Source: Saksenaea vasiformis B4078
Taxonomy: Eukaryota; Mucoromycota; Mucoromycetes; Mucorales; Saksenaeaceae
Assembly: GCA_000697055.1 (NCBI GenBank)
Contig: JNDT01001815.1
Span: 57,228 to 121,227, forward strand
DNA length: 64,000 bases
Reading direction: 5' to 3'
The notes under the pieces were generated by a model. That model did not search any database. It was not told the origin of the DNA and saw only the letters and a program-made list of their open reading frames with translations. A program made the position numbers and the translations under genes. Positions 59,649 to 64,000 of this stretch are shown in pieces. Numbering within the stretch: the first letter of the stretch is position 1; every line of letters starts with the position of its first letter.

Positions 59649-62271
59649 TAGGTAACGAAGCTATTCTTCTGTCACGTTGAGAAGCGGTCTTTTTTGGGGG
59701 AGAGAAAAGCCATATTTGGTTAAAAAGGGAAAATCGTTCAGCCAGAGTGCATTGATGATCCATAGATTATCTCCTTACCTCGACCCACGTACCAGTCATA
59801 TCTATGTATCCTGAGAAATCTCTCAATCACTGACACGGTGAGGTAGCTTGTTGAGAAAAAATAGTGCTTTTCTAGCATCAGACTTACCCTATTCGGTAAT
59901 TCGCAAGTGCTGTAAAAGTCAATATTTTAATCCGTGAGCTTCTTCGTTTCTCCACAAATAGCTCGATGAATGACAGGTGCACTATGCGTTTTTTGCTAGA
60001 CGTATCACAGACACAAAATATGCGATTTCTTGAACAAAATCTTCTATGAAAAACTGCGTGAAGCTAACAAGAAGGCAAACTTGCGCAATTTCGCTACTTC
60101 CACGCCGTTTACAACATACTCTATATTGCTAAAAGCTGCAGCTGTCATTCCCGTAAATATAATAGCATATCTAAATGCTCATCGATGCCTGGTACAGGTA
60201 TGAATCTTGCACTATGCTGCATCTTGCCTTCGATACGAAGATCGAAATTCCTAACTACTCTAAATAAAAAAAAATAAAAACGAAATGTGGCATTTGTATT
60301 TGAGATTATACGTATCAATGCAGGCGATATTCAGTGATAATTGAGAAAAGCATAAGTATTCACTTGGATAAGGATCTTGTTTTGTTGTCTGCCAATATGC
60401 TAGTGTCTGGCTAATGATATATTCGTGGATACCACGCTTACAACCCAAGAGAGTGTACGTCGATAGGATAGTTTCCTTATTAAAGTTTTTAGTTTATATG
60501 CAAAAGGGAAAAACAGAGAAGCAATACTGACAACTGATTACTATAATGATGACAAAAGAATGCAGAGCTTCTTGAGCGTGTTCATATTACTTTGATGCTA
60601 AGGCGTGTAATATAAATTTGAGATACACAATCATATTTATATTAAATTTGCTAGTATTATCCTCCTCCTTTGCGGCAACGATACAGAAAAACTTCCAAGG
60701 TGTTTCTTCACCTGGCTTGATGAAGTTCATGGCAGCCATATTTGGGTAACGCCATGTAAGTTTTTGTTTCTGCTAATTCCAGCTTAGTCCCTTGGCCGAA
60801 CGGCCTCCTAGCAGCAGTAATCACCTATCTTCTGATAAAATAATTGTATGCTCTTTGGTGAATAAGAACATAACGAAGGGGTAAATCGTCGGTTTGTTTC
60901 TCGTGCTGGATATATTGCAGAGGTCTCCTTTTTTCGTCTGTTTAACTAAAATAGATGTCTGACAGTTTGCCTTCATTTGATGCATTCTTTAATAATCAGG
61001 AACAAGACTTCTATCGTTCCACTGATCTACGTGCTAGCTCCAAATCTGTAGGAAATCTTGCGTTGTTATCATTTAGTAGGTATGGAGATTTGGACATGTA
61101 GTACAGTCAACTGGCAAAAAAATTGCCAATGAACTCCAGAATGATCAGTGACCAAAAAGGCTCTCCTGCAAGCACCTAGTAGTTTTGTTACAGAGGTATG
61201 TAAACCATAGTTGGGATATCGTTGCTCGTTTTGTGTGCATGACGAGGCTGTCGCAGCCACGTGCACGTTCCGTCATGTAAGGCATGATAAGCAGTTCTTA
61301 AATGCATCGAACTTTTGCTTGTGATATCCTTCGGTTTCACAGCTTGATGAAGAGTAGCGCTTCTAATATTTTCTTCACTAGTCAAACACATAATATAGCG
61401 CACAGGTTGGTTACGAAAAGTAGCGCTCTGTGTCTCAACACGCAATTTTCGAAACTTCCTGATCGACGCGAATACGCTTGCGCAACATAAAAAAATTGAT
61501 ACGTAGCTAGGGAATGGGTGATATGTGGATTATAATTTGTTCTACCTGAAGGACGATACCCCACGTATTGTGGGGCGCCTAGACCCAGAAAAATATCCCC
61601 GCTTTGGTCAATTTTGTCTTTACGACCCTCGCGGATCCGGACTATTTGTCATCGGAAAAACATACACAGGTGCAAAAGGGCTAGGAAGGACGAGGAAGTT
61701 CCAAGAAGGCTAGACTGCTACCCCCCTCCTAGTATGAGGCTGTACATTCAGTAAAGCCTACTACTGGCCAGTTAAATAAACGTGATTCTGTGAATTGTAT
61801 ACTGGTATGTAGAAAAGGGGCCATTGGCATTGTTCGACTTCTGGTGCTTCTCACATGCTAAAATTATATTTCACCTCTTCATAGGCCTTAAAGGTGAGAA
61901 ATCAGTATACAGACTACATGTTAAATGAAAAGAACCAAACTTTTAATATAATTACTACGACGATAATAAGCTATTTTATTTCACCGCAAATTACGTTTTC
62001 GAGCTATCTATCCACACAGTAACTTATGTGGAGTCCATCCGTTGTATTCTCCTGTTATTTCAACCAAGTCTTCTGTAATTAGTTCCTCGATTTCTATCCA
62101 CCGAAAAGTGGCTCCTTCTGCGCCGAAAACGAGGCTGTCGTACAAGGTTCTCCAGGACGAGGTTTCGCTAAACTGCGTACCACTAGTGGCAGAACTTGCG
62201 GTGTCGTCGCCTGTCAGTGTTGCCAAACGAAAAAGAAGCTTTGCATAATATCAGAGACTAAGAACGTCTTT
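59649..62271. other. Gene-poor region with isolated short ORFs
   Basis: About 2.6 kb. Short frames of uncertain meaning: minus 60742-60590 (MAAMNFIKPGEETPWKFF, 50 codons), plus 60955-61101 (MSDSLPSFDAFFNNQEQDFY, 48 codons) and plus 61525-61713 (LDPEKYPRFGQFCLYDPRG, 62 codons). None has recognised motifs or consistent splice partners. Confidence 0.4.
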
Positions 62272-62525
62272 AGCCCAAGGTTAAATACCATTGTCGCTAT
62301 CAGGCACATCGTCTCCTTGGGTATGAGGTTGGGGCAAGGGAACAAGTGCGGAGGGCCACCGTTGCGATTCAGGAGAGTGTACTGGATTCAATTAGCGATG
62401 ACACTGTTGTAAAAGATATCACCATCACTGTGATAACCTTGTCAAAGAATTCTAAAGAGGAAAATCTGGAACATATGTCTACTAACACAGGCTTACCTCC
62501 TGTGTTCCAAGAGATAAGAATATAG
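62272..62525 (+). other. Open coding-like fragment without start
   Basis: An 84-codon frame between stops with natural composition (RRATVAIQESVLDSISDD, VVKDITITVITLSKNSKEEN). A possible acceptor TTAG precedes it. It could be an exon of a decayed gene. Not recognised. Confidence 0.3.
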
Positions 62526-63574
62526 CATTTGTTTAGTCTGAGTCCTTTCTATTGGAAAATCTTCAACGGGAAATTAGAATGATTCTATCCAGCGTAACAC
62601 CGCTTGATGCAACGATGTTCTACGTTGACCTGTGATTGTGCAACACTTGATACTTCACCATTAAAAGCCAGATCAAAAACATAAAGCAATATAGCTGCAG
62701 ACCTTTTCAACCAAGTCGGTTTCAACAATGTACAGCCTGTCGTCATTGATGTGCCTTATTTCTTTTAATAGCTTCAAAGAAGCAAGCTCGGCTTCTCGAT
62801 ACTGTGGAAAAGCATCCACCAAGTACACCGTTCTTTTCTAGACCTGCAATGAAAGACTGCATTTCCGTCGATCTATTAGCTACAGAGAGTATGACCCTAC
62901 AAAAGCGAGCTGACAATTGGGATAGATGTTACAGGCATCACAAAGATCTACAAACAGTTCTACAGCTCGAACAGGCATCTCTGACTCCCCACCAGACGAC
63001 TCTTCAGGCGATAGCTTGATACTACTGACATCATTTAGGTCACATTCCCACATGATACACGAACCGTCTCTGAAAATTGGTGGCATTATTCAAAGAATAA
63101 TCCAGCTGTAAATTTCTTCTTGTTTGCTCAGAGCCCAAACGAAACCGTGGTTGATCTCGGTCAGCAGCCAGGACGCTTATACAGCCATGGCACCTCTTAC
63201 CATGAACGTGGTTTCCATCTCTGCCTGCAGACAGCAAAAACAAAACATGAATTGTGATTCAAACAAGACTCTATGAGTAATATTACGCGAGCTGCTGCCC
63301 AGCATGTTCTCCTGTGGTCCGATTCTTTTACGCTTTTCAGCTTTTAGACATGTTATGCAGCAAAGGTTACTTTACCAGCTCCGCGTGTACATCAACAACT
63401 TTGTGTGACGTGGATCACATGTCTTACAATAAATCCTCTTGCCATGGACCCACATATATGCCCATTTGGCATATGCCGCAGAAGAAGACCGTTTGCGTTA
63501 CTGATCGCTCTCCGTGCTCATATGGGAACTGTGCATCCGAATCGGCCAATGCCGTATAGAGAGGACAAGCCTAG
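62526..63574. other. Region with overlapping coding-like fragments, unresolved
   Basis: Short frames on both strands (minus 63086-62880: FVDLCDACNIYPNCQLAFVG; plus 63405-63632: CPFGICRRRRPF...LRAHMGTVHP, faintly zinc-finger-like). They overlap and lack splice support. Confidence 0.3.
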
Positions 63575-64000
63575 CATCATACGGAAATTCTATTCTTCCA
63601 ATTTGTACAGATCACCATCTATCAAACTCTAGAGCTAGTAGATTTTGACGATGATGGGGCTCCAGTTCAGGAGAAAATACGAGCAAATGATAGGTTTCAT
63701 GGAGAGACTAGAAACGACCATCTTGCTTTTCTGAAAGACGGATCTGGTTTTTACGCACATATTGTAGTCTTCTTTACTGGTATGTACCGAGATCAGACCC
63801 TCGAACTCTGCCTTACTCGGAGTTTTTCTGTAGTTACGGAAGCCCACCCAATGGTACTACGAATTTTGGAGCCTATGACAGATACCAACTATTCTGGTCT
63901 ATTCATCTCTGACGTAAAGGATATCGAACGACTTGTGTCTGTCATACCAGATTTCGACTCGTTTGAGCTATCAGATGGAAAGTATACTCGATATCTACTT
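63575..64000 (+). CDS. Unknown open reading frame running off the right edge
   Basis: After a TAG at 63572-63574 this frame is open for all 142 codons to the window end. It has balanced acidic/hydrophobic composition: LELVDFDDDGAPVQEKI, FLKDGSGFYAHIVVFFTGM, MVLRILEPMTDTNYSGLF, DVKDIERLVSVIPDFDSFEL. In AT-rich DNA a chance frame of this length is unlikely. No start codon is obvious at the 5' side, so the first exon probably lies upstream, or the frame enters by an intron. No family is recognised. A minus ORF over the same place is its shadow. Confidence 0.5.

Overview
This window looks like nuclear DNA of an early-diverging filamentous fungus, most likely Mucoromycota (probably Mucorales). The genes carry many short introns of about 40-75 bp with GT-AG borders, and the gene set is eukaryotic and fungal: a chitin synthase activator, a Rac GTPase, a PAK/STE20 kinase, a kinesin-3, isocitrate lyase and mitochondrial presequence protease. 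One broken gene has the N-terminal module plus short leucine-rich repeats that I associate with expanded families in Mucoromycota. The species cannot be named from the sequence.

Layout. 0-3.7 kb: 3' end of an Skt5/Chs4-like Sel1 protein (+) converging on a TCP11/Sok1-family gene (-). 3.7-7.9 kb: gene-poor DNA with one degenerate coding relic and a 31-bp A run. 8-12.1 kb: a ketohexokinase-like sugar kinase and a CAMK-type Ser/Thr kinase, both +. 12.1-14.8 kb: intergenic, with a U6 snRNA-like pseudogene and a small ORF. 14.8-17.2 kb: glutamate-cysteine ligase modifier subunit (+) converging on rac1 (-). 17.2-21 kb: gene desert. 21-27.2 kb: presequence protease (18 exons) followed 350 bp later by isocitrate lyase, both +. 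27-36.6 kb: accessory DNA with a broken LRR gene between two diverged direct repeats, a GTCCA-rich tandem repeat and an MFS transporter relic. 36.9-41.6 kb: a complete kinesin-3 (-). 41.6-51.4 kb: the most repeat-rich part, with an OTU-protease pseudogene, a 30-bp minisatellite that encodes decapeptides, an adjoining 333-bp TIR element, an unknown multi-exon gene, an inverted-repeat element, a 345-bp tandem array and a large unknown, partly broken gene. 52.4-59.7 kb: PAK kinase (-), universal stress protein (+) and an ADP-sugar Nudix hydrolase (-). 59.7-64 kb: mostly non-coding, with an open frame running off the right edge.

Several genes belong to the same processes. Chs4, Rac1, PAK and kinesin-3 all belong to polarised hyphal growth, and PAK is a known class of Rac/Cdc42 effector. 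Isocitrate lyase, ketohexokinase and the GCL modifier are carbon and redox metabolism genes. Presequence protease acts in mitochondria. They are not arranged as an operon or an obvious biosynthetic cluster. No CRISPR array, rRNA or tRNA was found. Exon borders were read by eye from splice signals, frame continuity and family knowledge, not by alignment.
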